Shown one piece after another: positions 1 to 9,929 of a DNA stretch of 64,000 nucleotides (the stretch's first letter is position 1; every line of letters begins with the position of its first letter). This stretch comes from Sphingobacterium composti (GTDB lineage Bacteria > Bacteroidota > Bacteroidia > Sphingobacteriales > Sphingobacteriaceae). Under the pieces are notes generated by a model. It did no database searches. It had not been told where the DNA came from and was given only the letters and a program-made list of their open reading frames with translations. The DNA lies in NCBI RefSeq assembly GCF_009829075.1, contig NZ_WUQZ01000007.1, positions 102,792 through 166,791 of the forward strand, read 5' to 3'. A program made the position numbers and the translations under genes.

Positions 1-194
1 TTACCTGATTTATCTGTTGCCGTCCCAACATTTTCTGCATTCGCCTTTATACTAGCCGTCACAATCGCCTCTTTCGTGGCAGCATCGATAACTTTACCGC
101 GAATACGCACTTGTCCCTGTACAGTTATTACTGAAAGTAGCAAAACGAGAATAGCATATATAAATCGTATCTGACTGTAATCCGCTCTTTTCAT
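1..194 (-). CDS. N-terminal part of an exported carboxypeptidase-regulatory-like domain protein (cut by window edge)
   Basis: The first 64 codons of a leftward gene can be read from an ATG at 194 to the window edge, with no stop. The protein starts with a basic then hydrophobic stretch (residues 8-26) ending in VQGQ, a likely signal peptide. It is followed by VRIRGKVIDAATKEAI, typical of the carboxypeptidase-regulatory-like beta-sandwich that opens many Bacteroidota outer-membrane receptors and DUF5686-type proteins. The rest, which would tell a TonB-dependent receptor from another surface protein, lies outside the window. Confidence 0.6.
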   Translation of the reverse strand, partial: MKRADYSQIRFIYAILVLLLSVITVQGQVRIRGKVIDAATKEAIVTASIKANAENVGTATDKSG

Positions 195-253
195 ATACCT
201 TAAGGCTCAATTATAAAGATACAATTTGTGCTTAAAGTTCAAAATTATTCTAA

Positions 254-282
254 ACAAAAAAGCTCTTCAAAATGAAGAGCTT
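254..282 (-). terminator. Rho-independent terminator of the nuo operon
   Basis: Perfect 9-bp stem (260-268 with 274-282), 5-nt loop, followed in leftward reading by a T-run at 254-260. It lies 22 bp beyond the nuoN stop and closes the complex I operon. Confidence 0.8.
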
Positions 283-303
283 GTCGCTTAAAATTTATAT
301 ATC

Positions 304-1689
304 TTATAATAATGATATGACGCAATTTGGATATATACCTATCAAAACTGTTAGCAAAAGCGTAAGAATTAAAACCACATTAAAACTTGTCGGAACAGCA
401 ACAGTATCTTCTCCAGTAATACTCGGATAGAAGTACATATGTACAACAACGCGTAAATAGTAATATACACCAATTGCTGCATTTACCACAGCCAATGCTA
501 GCAAGATAATATGGTAATCTGCCATTGCACTTCTAAATAACATAAACTTACCGATAAATCCTGCTGTCAATGGAATACCTGCCAAAGACAACATCGATAC
601 AGTAATAACTAGAGCTAATAATGGATTCGTCTTTCCTAAACCATCAAACGCTACAAACTGATCAGAACCATGACTTCTTTTCACTAAAATCAACCCTGCA
701 AATGCGGCTACAGATGCTAACGAATACGCAAAACCGTAAGTCAAAATACTTGAGTTTGCATTCGCTCCCAACGAAATAATAGCAAAAAGCATATAACCTG
801 CATGTGAAATACTTGAATATGCCAACATTCGCTTGAAGCTGGATTGCATTAATGCCGTTATATTTCCTACAAATAATGTAATGACTATTATCAACAATAA
901 TATAGGTGTCCAGAAATCTTGTAATGGAGAAAAGACATAACTAAATAGCTTGATAAAACCCGCGAATGAAGCCACTTTTACTACTGTACTCATGTAAGAA
1001 GTAATCAAGATTGGCGCCCCATCATACACATCTGGTGTCCAAAAATGGAATGGCGCTGCACCGACTTTGAATAACAATCCTACTAACAACAATAGTATTC
1101 CACCATAGAATAATGGAGATAGAGCTGTTGGATTATCTATCAAATAATTTTTTATACCCGTAATATCAAATGTGCCTGTTGCTCCGTATAATAACGTAAT
1201 ACCGAATAGTAAAAATCCTGTCGAGAACGCTCCCATTAAGAAGTACTTCAATGCTGCTTCATTCGATGCAAAATCTGTCTTACGAATACCTACCAAAATA
1301 TATAACGCTACTGACATTACTTCTATACCAATAAAAAGCATAGCAAGATTGTGGTATGAACATACCATCAATGCACCAGTTAGCGAGAACAGTATCAAGC
1401 AATAATATTCAGCGACATTATTACTTATCGCACGAAAATATTCTTTGCTCAGAAATAAAATAAGCCCAGTAATAACGATACAAAGAATGGAAAAGGCTAA
1501 GGCAAAATTATCAAATAAGACCATGCCATTATAAATAGGACTTACGCCCTTATTCCAAGCCGAGATTTCGAATCCCAATGCGACTACCAATCCCAACATG
1601 GTAACAGGCAACAGCAAAGATTTCGCTTTATATAAGCCTAAATATAAAACCAGAATTCCCAAAAGTGACAGTGTAATAATCGCACCCAT
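304..1689 (-). CDS. nuoN: NADH-quinone oxidoreductase subunit N
   Basis: Antiporter-like membrane subunit of respiratory complex I; it contributes one proton channel of the membrane arm. The 461-residue protein is almost wholly hydrophobic (about 14 helices). It carries the proton-antiporter signature, including a lysine helix (LLFKVGAAPFHFWTPDVYDG, about residues 204-223) and the conserved SISHAGYMLF loop. Length is normal for NuoN. It is the last gene of the nuoA-N operon, 25 bp after nuoM, and is followed by a terminator. ATG start at 1689. Confidence 0.96.
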   Translation of the reverse strand: MGAIITLSLLGILVLYLGLYKAKSLLLPVTMLGLVVALGFEISAWNKGVSPIYNGMVLFDNFALAFSILCIVITGLILFLSKEYFRAISNNVAEYYCLILFSLTGALMVCSYHNLAMLFIGIEVMSVALYILVGIRKTDFASNEAALKYFLMGAFSTGFLLFGITLLYGATGTFDITGIKNYLIDNPTALSPLFYGGILLLLVGLLFKVGAAPFHFWTPDVYDGAPILITSYMSTVVKVASFAGFIKLFSYVFSPLQDFWTPILLLIIVITLFVGNITALMQSSFKRMLAYSSISHAGYMLFAIISLGANANSSILTYGFAYSLASVAAFAGLILVKRSHGSDQFVAFDGLGKTNPLLALVITVSMLSLAGIPLTAGFIGKFMLFRSAMADYHIILLALAVVNAAIGVYYYLRVVVHMYFYPSITGEDTVAVPTSFNVVLILTLLLTVLIGIYPNCVISLL

Positions 1690-1714
1690 AAATGATTGTG
1701 TATTTTGACTTATT

Positions 1715-3160
1715 TTAAAACTTAACTGATTGAACTAATTGTGTGACCGATGCCTCTGATAATTTCAAGATACTATTTGGAAATATTCCTAAAGCTATTA
1801 TCAAAGCACAAATGATTACTAATACAAGTACTTCTACACCTTTTACGTCTGTTACTTTTACATAACTACTATCCACCGTACCTAACATTGACTTTTGGAA
1901 TAATCGTAGCATATATACAGCCCCAAAAATTAATGTAAGACCTGCAAATGCAGCATACCAAATATTGATGCTGTACAATGATTTCAACAACAAGAATTCC
2001 CCAATAAAACCATTAGTCAGAGGCAATCCTACAGCCCCCATCATAATGATAACAAACAAAGTTGCCAACACTGGCATATTGTACGCAAGGCCACCTAACT
2101 CATTTAATGTATTGGTTCCAGTTCGTGATTTGATAATATCTAATACCAAGAATAATCCAATTACACTTATACCATGATTCACCATTTGTAAAATAGCCCC
2201 TTGCAGTCCCTCTTGATTCCAAGCGAAAATACCTGCCGTAATCAAACCTACGTGAGCAATAGAAGAATATGCGATAAGACGTTTTGCATTTTGTTGCTTA
2301 AAAGCAATTATGGAGGCATACACAATACCGATAATACACAATATTAAAGCTACAGTTCCATACGTGCTAGCTCCAAAAGGAACAACCGGAATTAACCAAC
2401 GAATAACACCATAAGTACCCATTTTCAACATAATACCCGCCAACAGCATCGTTCCTGCTGTAGGTGCATTTGTATATGTATCGGGTTGCCAAGTGTGAAA
2501 TGGGAAAATCGGAATTTTTATCGCAAAAGCAATAAAGAAAGCCCAGAACAACCAGCGTTGTGCATATTCACTTAAGTCTAATGCCACGAATGATGTCCAT
2601 TCGTAGTCTTTATTTGGTGTTTGCTGACCTAGATATAGAATCGCAATCAACATAAATAAACTTCCGAAGAATGTATAAATAAAGAATTTTAGGTTTACTT
2701 TGATTCTATCTCCATCTCCCCACAGCGCACAGATAAAATAGATTGGAATTAATGCCGCTTCCCAGCCTACATAGAATGTAAACGCATCCAAAGCCATAAA
2801 CACCAACAGCAATCCTGCTTGCATAAAACTAGCCAATGCGTAGAAACTATGTTTTATCTCCTTGCTAAATGTGGACAAGATAATCAAAGGAAATAATCCA
2901 TTGGTTAATAATACCAAAGGAAAACTAATGCCATCTAATCCAATATGGAAATGAATATTTAAACTTGAAATCCATGCAAAAGATTGTTCAAATTGAACTG
3001 AAGCATCAGGTACAAAAGCACATACAAAAGGTATGGTTAATGCAACTTGAACGAGAGACAATACAAGAGCTATCCACTTCGCCGTAGAAGAGGATTTTGC
3101 GAATGCCAATAAAACAGCACTTGCAACAGGTAGTAATAGCAGTATAAAAAGGTTATTCAT
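1715..3160 (-). CDS. nuoM: NADH-quinone oxidoreductase subunit M
   Basis: Second antiporter-like, proton-pumping membrane subunit of complex I (481 aa, about 14 helices). Visible family marks are the glutamate helix GWEAALIPIYFICALWG (about residues 132-148), the lysine-containing KIPIFPFHTWQPDTYTNAP and the following GTMLLAGIMLKMG segment. It lies 25 bp downstream of nuoL and 25 bp upstream of nuoN, in the canonical order, and is expected to be translated from the same polycistronic message. Confidence 0.96.
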   Translation of the reverse strand: MNNLFILLLLPVASAVLLAFAKSSSTAKWIALVLSLVQVALTIPFVCAFVPDASVQFEQSFAWISSLNIHFHIGLDGISFPLVLLTNGLFPLIILSTFSKEIKHSFYALASFMQAGLLLVFMALDAFTFYVGWEAALIPIYFICALWGDGDRIKVNLKFFIYTFFGSLFMLIAILYLGQQTPNKDYEWTSFVALDLSEYAQRWLFWAFFIAFAIKIPIFPFHTWQPDTYTNAPTAGTMLLAGIMLKMGTYGVIRWLIPVVPFGASTYGTVALILCIIGIVYASIIAFKQQNAKRLIAYSSIAHVGLITAGIFAWNQEGLQGAILQMVNHGISVIGLFLVLDIIKSRTGTNTLNELGGLAYNMPVLATLFVIIMMGAVGLPLTNGFIGEFLLLKSLYSINIWYAAFAGLTLIFGAVYMLRLFQKSMLGTVDSSYVKVTDVKGVEVLVLVIICALIIALGIFPNSILKLSEASVTQLVQSVKF

Positions 3161-3185
3161 TGATTATCTTCTATTTCAAATCTAT

Positions 3186-5105
3186 TTAAATATTCAAAAG
3201 ACCATACAATAATATGGCAGCCGCTCCGATGACCATCATGATGATATAAAATCCAACATAGCCACTTTGTAATTGGCGGATACCTCGTCCTGACGCATTG
3301 ATCAAATCGGCTACACCATGTACCAAACCATCGATACCTGCCTTATCCACTACTTTGTAGAAAAATTTAGATAATCCATTGAGTGGTTTTACAAATAAAG
3401 TCGCATACAACTCGTCAACATATAATTTCTTGTAAGAAAGGTTATACAAAGTACCTTGCTCCACACCATCCTCTTGAGGCACTTCTGACTTTTTCACATA
3501 TTTTTGATAAGCTACTACAGCCATAATTATTGCTGCTAAAGCAGAAACAGCCATCAATATATATTCGGTTGTGTGGTTTAAATGTACTTCAGCTACTCTC
3601 GCATTGCTATAGCTAAATATTGGGCTAAGGAAGTTTGCCAACCAATTTCCTCCTCCAAGCGCCGAAGGCAAATTGATTATTCCTCCAAGGACAGATAAAA
3701 CTGCCAATACAATCAACGGTAAAGTCATTTGAATTGGTGACTCATGTAAGTGATGTGCCTGTTCCTCTGTTCCTCTGAACTTCCCGAAGAAAGTCAAAAA
3801 CAACATTCTGAACATATAAAATGCCGTAAACAACGCCCCCACAAACCCTAATCCCCAGAGCAATGTGCTCGATTCAAATGTAAACGCTAAAATTTCGTCT
3901 TTGGAGAAAAATCCAGATAATGGCGGAATACCAGCAATAGCAATGGTTCCTAGTAACATAGTCGCATAGGTAATAGGCATATATTTTTTCAACCCACCCA
4001 TTTTGCGCATATCTTGCTCGTGGTGCATACCATGAATCACTGATCCTGCTCCCAAGAACAACAATGCCTTGAAGAATGCATGTGTCAACACATGAAAGAA
4101 CGCAGCTGTATAAGCACCTACGCCCAAGCCTAAGAACATATATCCCAATTGTGATACTGTCGAATAAGCCAATACTTTCTTAATATCATTTTGAGTCACT
4201 GCAATAAATGCAGCCACCAAAGCAGTAACTACGCCAATTACCGCAATTATTTGCAATGTCAATGGAGATAACGTAAATAAGATATTCGAACGAATAATCA
4301 TGTATATACCAGCCGTCACCATCGTCGCTGCGTGGATTAATGCAGACACTGGAGTTGGTCCAGCCATTGCATCAGGTAACCAAGTGAACAAAGGAATTTG
4401 CGCTGATTTACCCGTTGCTGCCACAAATAATAGTAACGTGATTAACAGTAATGTAGCATCTCCTATTGGAAATTGTGAAGCCAAACCAAATACTTCAGCA
4501 TATTCAACAGTTCCGAAAGTAGCAATGATTGCAAATACGGCTATTAAAAAACCTAAATCTCCTATCCTATTCATTACAAATGCCTTTTTTGCAGCACTTG
4601 CGTATGATGAATTTTTATACCAAAAGCCTATTAACAAGTAAGAACATAGTCCTACTCCTTCCCAACCAATAAACATGATTAGATAATTTGACCCCAATAC
4701 CAACAATAACATGAAGAAGATAAATAGGTTCAAATAAGCAAAGAAGCGACCAAAAGATTCGTCTGTATGCATATACGAATACGAATACAAATGAATTAAG
4801 AAGCCAATTCCAGTTACAATAAGTAACATCAATGAGCTTAGAGGGTCTAGTAGAAAAGAGAATTTCAGATTGAAATCCCCTACCGTCAACCAATCAAATA
4901 AGTGGTAAATAGTAGTCGCATCCTCGCCTGCATTTCTAGCTTGCAATACCTGTCCAAACAAGATACAGCTTATCAAGAAAGCTCCTAAAACGGTACCACA
5001 ACCAATAAGTCCAATAACAAACTTCGAAAAATTATACTGCCCTAGTCCATTAATTATAAAACCTAATAAAGGTATCAACGGTATCAGCCAGATTAGTTCC
5101 ATCAT
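3186..5105 (-). CDS. nuoL: NADH-quinone oxidoreductase subunit L
   Basis: Distal antiporter-like subunit of complex I (639 aa). The N-terminal Proton_antipo_N region, the GWEGVGLCSYLLIGFW motif and KSAQIPLFTWLPDAMAGPTPVSALIHAATMV are clear family signatures. The C-terminal part (about residues 490-639) includes the long lateral-helix region and a final membrane segment that clamps the membrane arm. Two adjacent ATG codons (5105 and 5102) could both serve as start. Gap to nuoK is 21 bp. Confidence 0.96.
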   Translation of the reverse strand: MMELIWLIPLIPLLGFIINGLGQYNFSKFVIGLIGCGTVLGAFLISCILFGQVLQARNAGEDATTIYHLFDWLTVGDFNLKFSFLLDPLSSLMLLIVTGIGFLIHLYSYSYMHTDESFGRFFAYLNLFIFFMLLLVLGSNYLIMFIGWEGVGLCSYLLIGFWYKNSSYASAAKKAFVMNRIGDLGFLIAVFAIIATFGTVEYAEVFGLASQFPIGDATLLLITLLLFVAATGKSAQIPLFTWLPDAMAGPTPVSALIHAATMVTAGIYMIIRSNILFTLSPLTLQIIAVIGVVTALVAAFIAVTQNDIKKVLAYSTVSQLGYMFLGLGVGAYTAAFFHVLTHAFFKALLFLGAGSVIHGMHHEQDMRKMGGLKKYMPITYATMLLGTIAIAGIPPLSGFFSKDEILAFTFESSTLLWGLGFVGALFTAFYMFRMLFLTFFGKFRGTEEQAHHLHESPIQMTLPLIVLAVLSVLGGIINLPSALGGGNWLANFLSPIFSYSNARVAEVHLNHTTEYILMAVSALAAIIMAVVAYQKYVKKSEVPQEDGVEQGTLYNLSYKKLYVDELYATLFVKPLNGLSKFFYKVVDKAGIDGLVHGVADLINASGRGIRQLQSGYVGFYIIMMVIGAAAILLYGLLNI

Positions 5106-5126
5106 ATAATTTAGGTTTTACTTATT

Positions 5127-5456
5127 TTACCAACGTAATTTACTCAACGACTCAATATCCACAGACTTCGTATTTCTGTACACCATAATCACAATCGCCA
5201 AACCCACAGCGACTTCTGCCGCCGCTAATGCCATGACGAAGAATACAAATACTTGTCCACTCGCATCACCATAATATGCCGAAAATGCAGCTAACAATAA
5301 ATTCACTGAATTCAACATCAACTCTATCGACATCATAATGATAATAACATTACGACGTATCAATACACCAATAACTCCGATAGCGAATATCACACTACAG
5401 AATATCAAGTAGTGATTTAAAGGAATACCTTGTATATTTTGAATAATATCTACCAT
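5127..5456 (-). CDS. nuoK: NADH-quinone oxidoreductase subunit K
   Basis: Small three-helix membrane subunit of complex I (109 aa). Both conserved membrane glutamates are present, in MMSIELMLNSVNLLL (helix 2) and in ALAAAEVAVGLAIVIMVYR (helix 3); they form part of the proton path. Its ATG overlaps the nuoJ stop codon by one base (TAATG), indicating translational coupling. Confidence 0.96.
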   Translation of the reverse strand: MVDIIQNIQGIPLNHYLIFCSVIFAIGVIGVLIRRNVIIIMMSIELMLNSVNLLLAAFSAYYGDASGQVFVFFVMALAAAEVAVGLAIVIMVYRNTKSVDIESLSKLRW

Positions 5457-5953
5457 TATCCTTCTTTCGTTTCTTTTTTAGCTAATAATATGGCACCTAC
5501 CATTGCCGTCAACAACAAAATTGAAGACAATTCAAAAGGCAACAAAAACTCATCGAACAATACCTTTCCTAAATTCTTCACCAATCCAACATCCGTATTG
5601 CCTGTTACAAATTCATTTTGTCCTTCCAATACACGAAATGCTCCTAAGAAAGTCGCCAACAAACACATCCCTGCGATTGCCCCCATAACTTTTACAACGG
5701 TAGACTTCATTGGTTCTGTATCTTTATTGAGATTGAGCAACATCAATACAAATAAGAACAACACCATAATTGCCCCCATATAAACAATAAAGTTTACGAC
5801 AGCCAAAAATTGGGCATTCAATAAAATATAGTGAATTGTAAACGTGAAAAACGTAATGACTAAATAAAGTACGCTATGTACTGGGTTCTTTGTGAAGATG
5901 GTCATCAACGCAAAGAAAATGGACAAAAATGCTACAAAATAAAATATACCCAT
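5456..5953 (-). CDS. nuoJ: NADH-quinone oxidoreductase subunit J
   Basis: Five-helix membrane subunit of complex I next to NuoK (165 aa). The family pattern is recognisable in NPVHSVLYLVITFFTF and in VNFIVYMGAIMVLFLFVLMLL (about residues 53-73), the helix with the pi-bulge involved in proton coupling. Starts 5 bp after nuoI and overlaps nuoK by one base. Confidence 0.95.
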   Translation of the reverse strand: MGIFYFVAFLSIFFALMTIFTKNPVHSVLYLVITFFTFTIHYILLNAQFLAVVNFIVYMGAIMVLFLFVLMLLNLNKDTEPMKSTVVKVMGAIAGMCLLATFLGAFRVLEGQNEFVTGNTDVGLVKNLGKVLFDEFLLPFELSSILLLTAMVGAILLAKKETKEG

Positions 5954-5958
5954 TATGC

Positions 5959-6477
5959 TTATCCGTTTACATTTAGTTTAGTGATATCAAACTTTGGTTC
6001 GACCAATTTATCCTTACCGTAGATAAAATCCTTACGCACATACTCCGCCGTCACGTGTGGACCGTCCAAATAAATCGCTTCTTTCGGACACGCCTCTTCA
6101 CACAAACCACAGAAGATACAACGCAACATATTGATTTCATATACAGCTGCATATTTCTCTTCACGATACAAGTGCTCCTCGCCTTTCTGACGTTCGGCAG
6201 CCGTCATCGTAATCGCTTCGGCAGGACATGACAACGCACACAATCCACATGCTGTGCAGCGCTCTCTACCTTGTTCGTCACGTTTCAAAGAATGTTGACC
6301 TCTAAAGTTTTTGGAATAAGGTCTAATTTCTTCAGGATATTTTATCGTAGGAATCTTCTTGAAAAAATGTCGTATTGTAATAGAAAGTCCCTTCACGATA
6401 GCTGGAAGATACATACGTTCCCATATGTTCATTGGCTTTTGCTCGATGACTTTTTTTCGATTAGTTAATGATTGCAT
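5959..6477 (-). CDS. nuoI: NADH-quinone oxidoreductase subunit I (ferredoxin-like)
   Basis: Carries clusters N6a and N6b that pass electrons from NuoG towards NuoB in the peripheral arm. Two complete CxxCxxCxxxCP motifs are visible: CTACGLCALSCPAEAI (about residues 94-109) and CIFCGLCEEACPKEAI (about 130-145). The N-terminal part (about 1-60) contains the amphipathic membrane-surface segment. 172 aa, normal for the family. It is 8 bp downstream of nuoH. Confidence 0.96.
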   Translation of the reverse strand: MQSLTNRKKVIEQKPMNIWERMYLPAIVKGLSITIRHFFKKIPTIKYPEEIRPYSKNFRGQHSLKRDEQGRERCTACGLCALSCPAEAITMTAAERQKGEEHLYREEKYAAVYEINMLRCIFCGLCEEACPKEAIYLDGPHVTAEYVRKDFIYGKDKLVEPKFDITKLNVNG

Positions 6478-6485
6478 ATCCCGAC

Positions 6486-7526
6486 TTATTGAAAGTAAGT
6501 ATCCTTAATTAATGTTATTATACCTGTCAATACAATATTGGCAATTGCCAATGGAATCAAAATTTTCCAGCCCAAATTCATCAATTGGTCATAACGGAAG
6601 CGTGGTAATGTCCAGCGAATCCACATGAAGAAGAAGATGAAACCAAATATTTTTAAGAAGAAGACAAGTACGCCTATAATGGTTATCCAGTTTTCGGATA
6701 AACCCAAATCATACATGAATGGGAAATTGTATCCACCGAAATACAATGCAGCCATCAAAGCTGATGATACAAACATATTGATGTATTCCGAGAACATATA
6801 TAGTCCCAATTTCATGGAAGAATATTCGGTATGGTATCCACCGACTAATTCCGTCTCACATTCAGGCAGGTCAAAAGGAACACGATTACACTCTGCAAAA
6901 GCACAAGTTATGAAAATCAAAAATCCTAAAGGTTGCACAAAAATGTTCCAGTTCACGAAACCAGACTGTTGGGCTACGATTTCACCCAATTGTAATGAAC
7001 CAGTAACCATCAATAATGCGATTAAAGATAGCCCCATTCCAATTTCGTACGAAATACTTTGTGATGCCGCACGAATAGCTCCCATCAGAGAGAACTTATT
7101 ATTCGACGCCCATCCACCAAGCATAATACCGTAAACACCCAACGCTATTACACCGAATACGTACAAAACACCGATATTAACATCAGCCACTTGTAGTGGA
7201 ATACTTTTGCCATCAATAACTAGATTTTGTCCCCATGGAATCACAGCAGAACTAATACATGCCGTAATAATAGCAATGACCGGACCTAAAATAAACAAAG
7301 TCTTGTGCGCTCCTGCCGGAATAATTTCTTCTTTGAAAAAGAATTTACCACCATCACATAGCGGTTGCAAAATCCCAAAAATACCAGCTCTATCTGGACC
7401 ATGACGGTCTTGCATAAAGCCAGCAATCTTCCGCTCAGCAAGTGTAGAATACATCGCTATCACCAACGTAACAGTGAATACGATTACTACAAGTATAAGT
7501 TTCTCTAATATAAAAGCGACTTCCAT
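6486..7526 (-). CDS. nuoH: NADH-quinone oxidoreductase subunit H
   Basis: Eight-helix membrane subunit forming the quinone chamber between the two arms of complex I (346 aa). Signatures are GFMQDRHGPDRAGIFGILQP near the N-terminus and the acidic quinone-site loop CNRVPFDLPECETELVGGYH (about residues 214-233). Some loop positions differ from the usual ETNRAPFDL form (a cysteine and a valine), but the charged residues are retained. Starts 6 bp after nuoG. Confidence 0.96.
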   Translation of the reverse strand: MEVAFILEKLILVVIVFTVTLVIAMYSTLAERKIAGFMQDRHGPDRAGIFGILQPLCDGGKFFFKEEIIPAGAHKTLFILGPVIAIITACISSAVIPWGQNLVIDGKSIPLQVADVNIGVLYVFGVIALGVYGIMLGGWASNNKFSLMGAIRAASQSISYEIGMGLSLIALLMVTGSLQLGEIVAQQSGFVNWNIFVQPLGFLIFITCAFAECNRVPFDLPECETELVGGYHTEYSSMKLGLYMFSEYINMFVSSALMAALYFGGYNFPFMYDLGLSENWITIIGVLVFFLKIFGFIFFFMWIRWTLPRFRYDQLMNLGWKILIPLAIANIVLTGIITLIKDTYFQ

Positions 7527-7532
7527 CGAATA

Positions 7533-8549
7533 TTATTTTAAACGTTCTGTTCTTTGCAATTGCTCTTCATTTGCAAGTTTCAATTTTTCATCCTCTCTAA
7601 TTACTGGTGGCAGGTGGAATTGCTCATAGTGATTTGCACCAATCACAGATTCTTTCTCTACATCAGTCGGATGTTCTAGCACCCAATCAGAAGTACTTTT
7701 TGTATCAAAACGACACGTATTACAGATAAAATCTTCTACTTCACCAAATTCATCTTTACGCCCAGTTACACGCAAAACATCATCCCCTTTGTACCATAAT
7801 GTTACTTTTCCCGAACATTTAGGACAATCACGATGCGCATCAATAGGCTTGGTAAACCATACTCTATTTTTGAAACGGAAAGTTTTGTCCGTCAACGCCC
7901 CTACAGGACATACGTCAATCACATTCCCAATAAAATCATGGTCTAATGCTTTTTCGATATGTGTTGATATTTCAGAATGATCTCCACGATATAATACACC
8001 ATGCTCACGTTCCTCGGTCAGTTGATTCGCCACATAGACACATCTGTAGCATAAGATACAGCGGTTCATATGTAGTTGAATCTTATCACCTAAGTCAACG
8101 CGCTCAAACGTACGTCGCTCGAATTCATATCGCGTGCCTTCAGAACCGTGCTCATAACCCAAATCTTGAAGTTTACACTCACCAGCTTGGTCACAAATTG
8201 GACAATCCAAAGGATGATTTATCAAAAGAATCTCTACAACACCTTTACGCGCTTCTTCTACTTCAGGAGAAGTGATATTTTGCACTTCCATGCCATCCAT
8301 CACTGTCGTACGACACGAAGCGACTAGCTTTGGCATCGGACGAGGGTCTTTTTCCGAACCTTTAGAAACCTTCACTAGACAGGTACGGCATTTACCTCCA
8401 GAACCTTCTAATTTGGAATAATAACACATCGCAGGGGGAACAATATCACCTCCAATCTGACGTGCAGCATTCAATATTGTTGATCCCGGAGCTACTTCTA
8501 CCGGAATACCATCTATTGTGACTTTAAAATTTACAACTTCGTCTGCCAT
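7533..8549 (-). CDS. nuoG: NADH-quinone oxidoreductase subunit G, short form (2Fe-2S/4Fe-4S protein)
   Basis: Electron-wire subunit of the peripheral arm. At 338 aa it is far shorter than the roughly 780-910 aa of proteobacterial NuoG. The N-terminal ferredoxin domain has Cys42, 54, 57 and 79 for the 2Fe-2S cluster. The next module has the His112/Cys116/119/125 ligand set (N5), and Cys164/167/170 with Cys214 makes a 4Fe-4S site (N4). A final small domain has two CxxC pairs (242/245 and 276/279), resembling the start of the molybdopterin-oxidoreductase region, and then the protein ends. The rest of that domain is absent without a frameshift; as far as I know, a short NuoG is common in this phylum. 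Confidence 0.93.
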   Translation of the reverse strand: MADEVVNFKVTIDGIPVEVAPGSTILNAARQIGGDIVPPAMCYYSKLEGSGGKCRTCLVKVSKGSEKDPRPMPKLVASCRTTVMDGMEVQNITSPEVEEARKGVVEILLINHPLDCPICDQAGECKLQDLGYEHGSEGTRYEFERRTFERVDLGDKIQLHMNRCILCYRCVYVANQLTEEREHGVLYRGDHSEISTHIEKALDHDFIGNVIDVCPVGALTDKTFRFKNRVWFTKPIDAHRDCPKCSGKVTLWYKGDDVLRVTGRKDEFGEVEDFICNTCRFDTKSTSDWVLEHPTDVEKESVIGANHYEQFHLPPVIREDEKLKLANEEQLQRTERLK

Positions 8550-8568
8550 CGTATCTGCTTCTAAATAT

Positions 8569-9924
8569 CTATTGAACTACAGGTGCTAAAGGGTCAGCAT
8601 AATGTGCCAAACCGTAATTACGTGTCTGCGATTCTTGTGGATTAAGAACATGCCATTCAAATTCATCACGAAAATGTCTGATTGCTGCCGCAACAGGCCA
8701 TGCCGCCGCATCTCCTAATGGACAAATGGTATTTCCCTCTATCTTGCGTTGAATATCCCATAAAAGGTCTATATCTTCCATAGTACCATGACCTAGTTCT
8801 ATTTTGTGCAATACCTTTTCCATCCATCCTGTTCCTTCACGACAAGGCGAACACTGTCCGCAACTTTCATGATGGTAGAATCTCGCGAAATTCCAAGTAT
8901 TACGCACAATGCATTGGTCTTCATCATAAACGATAAAGCCACCTGAACCCAACATCGTACCTGTTTGGAAACCACCATCGGCTAATGATTCATACGTCAT
9001 CAAACGCGCATTTCCAGCAGCTGTCTTTGTTATTAAATTTGCTGGCAAAATTGGAACAGAAGAACCTCCGGCCACTAAAGCCTTTAGTCTTTTCCCATTC
9101 GCAATACCACCACAGTATTCATCTGAATAAATAAATTCTTCAACAGAAACCCCTAGCTCAATTTCATAAACACCTGGCTTATTAATGTTACCTGACGCAG
9201 AAATTAACTTAGTTCCTGTACTACGCTCAATACCAATTTTTGCATATTCTTCACCACCATCATTCACAATAGGAACGACAGAAGCTATTGACTCTACATT
9301 ATTGACTACAGTAGGGCAACCATACAAACCTGCTATAGCAGGAAATGGTGGTTTGATACGTGGATTACCACGTTTTCCCTCAAGAGATTCCAATAATGCC
9401 GTTTCTTCTCCGCAGATGTAAGCACCGCCACCCGGTTGAACGTATATTTCTAAATTATAACCTGATCCTAAAATATTATTGCCAAGAAATCCCGCTGCTT
9501 TAGCTTCTGCAATTGCTTTTTCCAAAATTCTAATTTGTGGCATCATCTCGCCACGCACGTAGATATAGGAAGTATTCGCGCCTAATGCGTAACTAGACAC
9601 AATCATTCCTTCCACCAAAGCGTGAGGAATATGCGTCATCAAAAAACGGTCTTTGAATGTACCTGGCTCCGACTCATCACCATTACATACCAAATAACGT
9701 GGCACACCTTCTGGCTTAGCCAAAAATCCCCACTTCATGCCCGTTGGAAAACCAGCCCCACCACGGCCACGCAATCCTGATTTTTTAACTTCTTCGACAA
9801 CATCATCGGGCGACATTGTTTTCAAAGCTTTTTCTACAGCACGATAACCACCCTTTTGACGATACACGTCAAAAGTGTTAATTCCCGGCTCATTGATATG
9901 CTCTAATAATAATTTACGTCCCAT
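8569..9924 (-). CDS. nuoF: NADH-quinone oxidoreductase subunit F (NADH-binding)
   Basis: Binds NADH, FMN and cluster N3, the electron entry point of complex I (451 aa). The glycine-rich NADH/FMN loop GLRGRGGAGFPTGMKWG (about residues 50-66) and the second GGGAYICGEETALLESLEG are complete. The C-terminal 4Fe-4S ligands are in ESCGQCSPCREGTGW plus a later cysteine in TICPLGDAA. It works with NuoE, encoded 5 bp upstream. Confidence 0.97.
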   Translation of the reverse strand: MGRKLLLEHINEPGINTFDVYRQKGGYRAVEKALKTMSPDDVVEEVKKSGLRGRGGAGFPTGMKWGFLAKPEGVPRYLVCNGDESEPGTFKDRFLMTHIPHALVEGMIVSSYALGANTSYIYVRGEMMPQIRILEKAIAEAKAAGFLGNNILGSGYNLEIYVQPGGGAYICGEETALLESLEGKRGNPRIKPPFPAIAGLYGCPTVVNNVESIASVVPIVNDGGEEYAKIGIERSTGTKLISASGNINKPGVYEIELGVSVEEFIYSDEYCGGIANGKRLKALVAGGSSVPILPANLITKTAAGNARLMTYESLADGGFQTGTMLGSGGFIVYDEDQCIVRNTWNFARFYHHESCGQCSPCREGTGWMEKVLHKIELGHGTMEDIDLLWDIQRKIEGNTICPLGDAAAWPVAAAIRHFRDEFEWHVLNPQESQTRNYGLAHYADPLAPVVQ

Positions 9925-9929
9925 CTTGA

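Noticed and set aside
4300..4641. Plus-strand ORF opposite nuoL
   Set aside because: Codon pattern is the mirror of a strongly conserved membrane protein on the other strand; no start context or domain.
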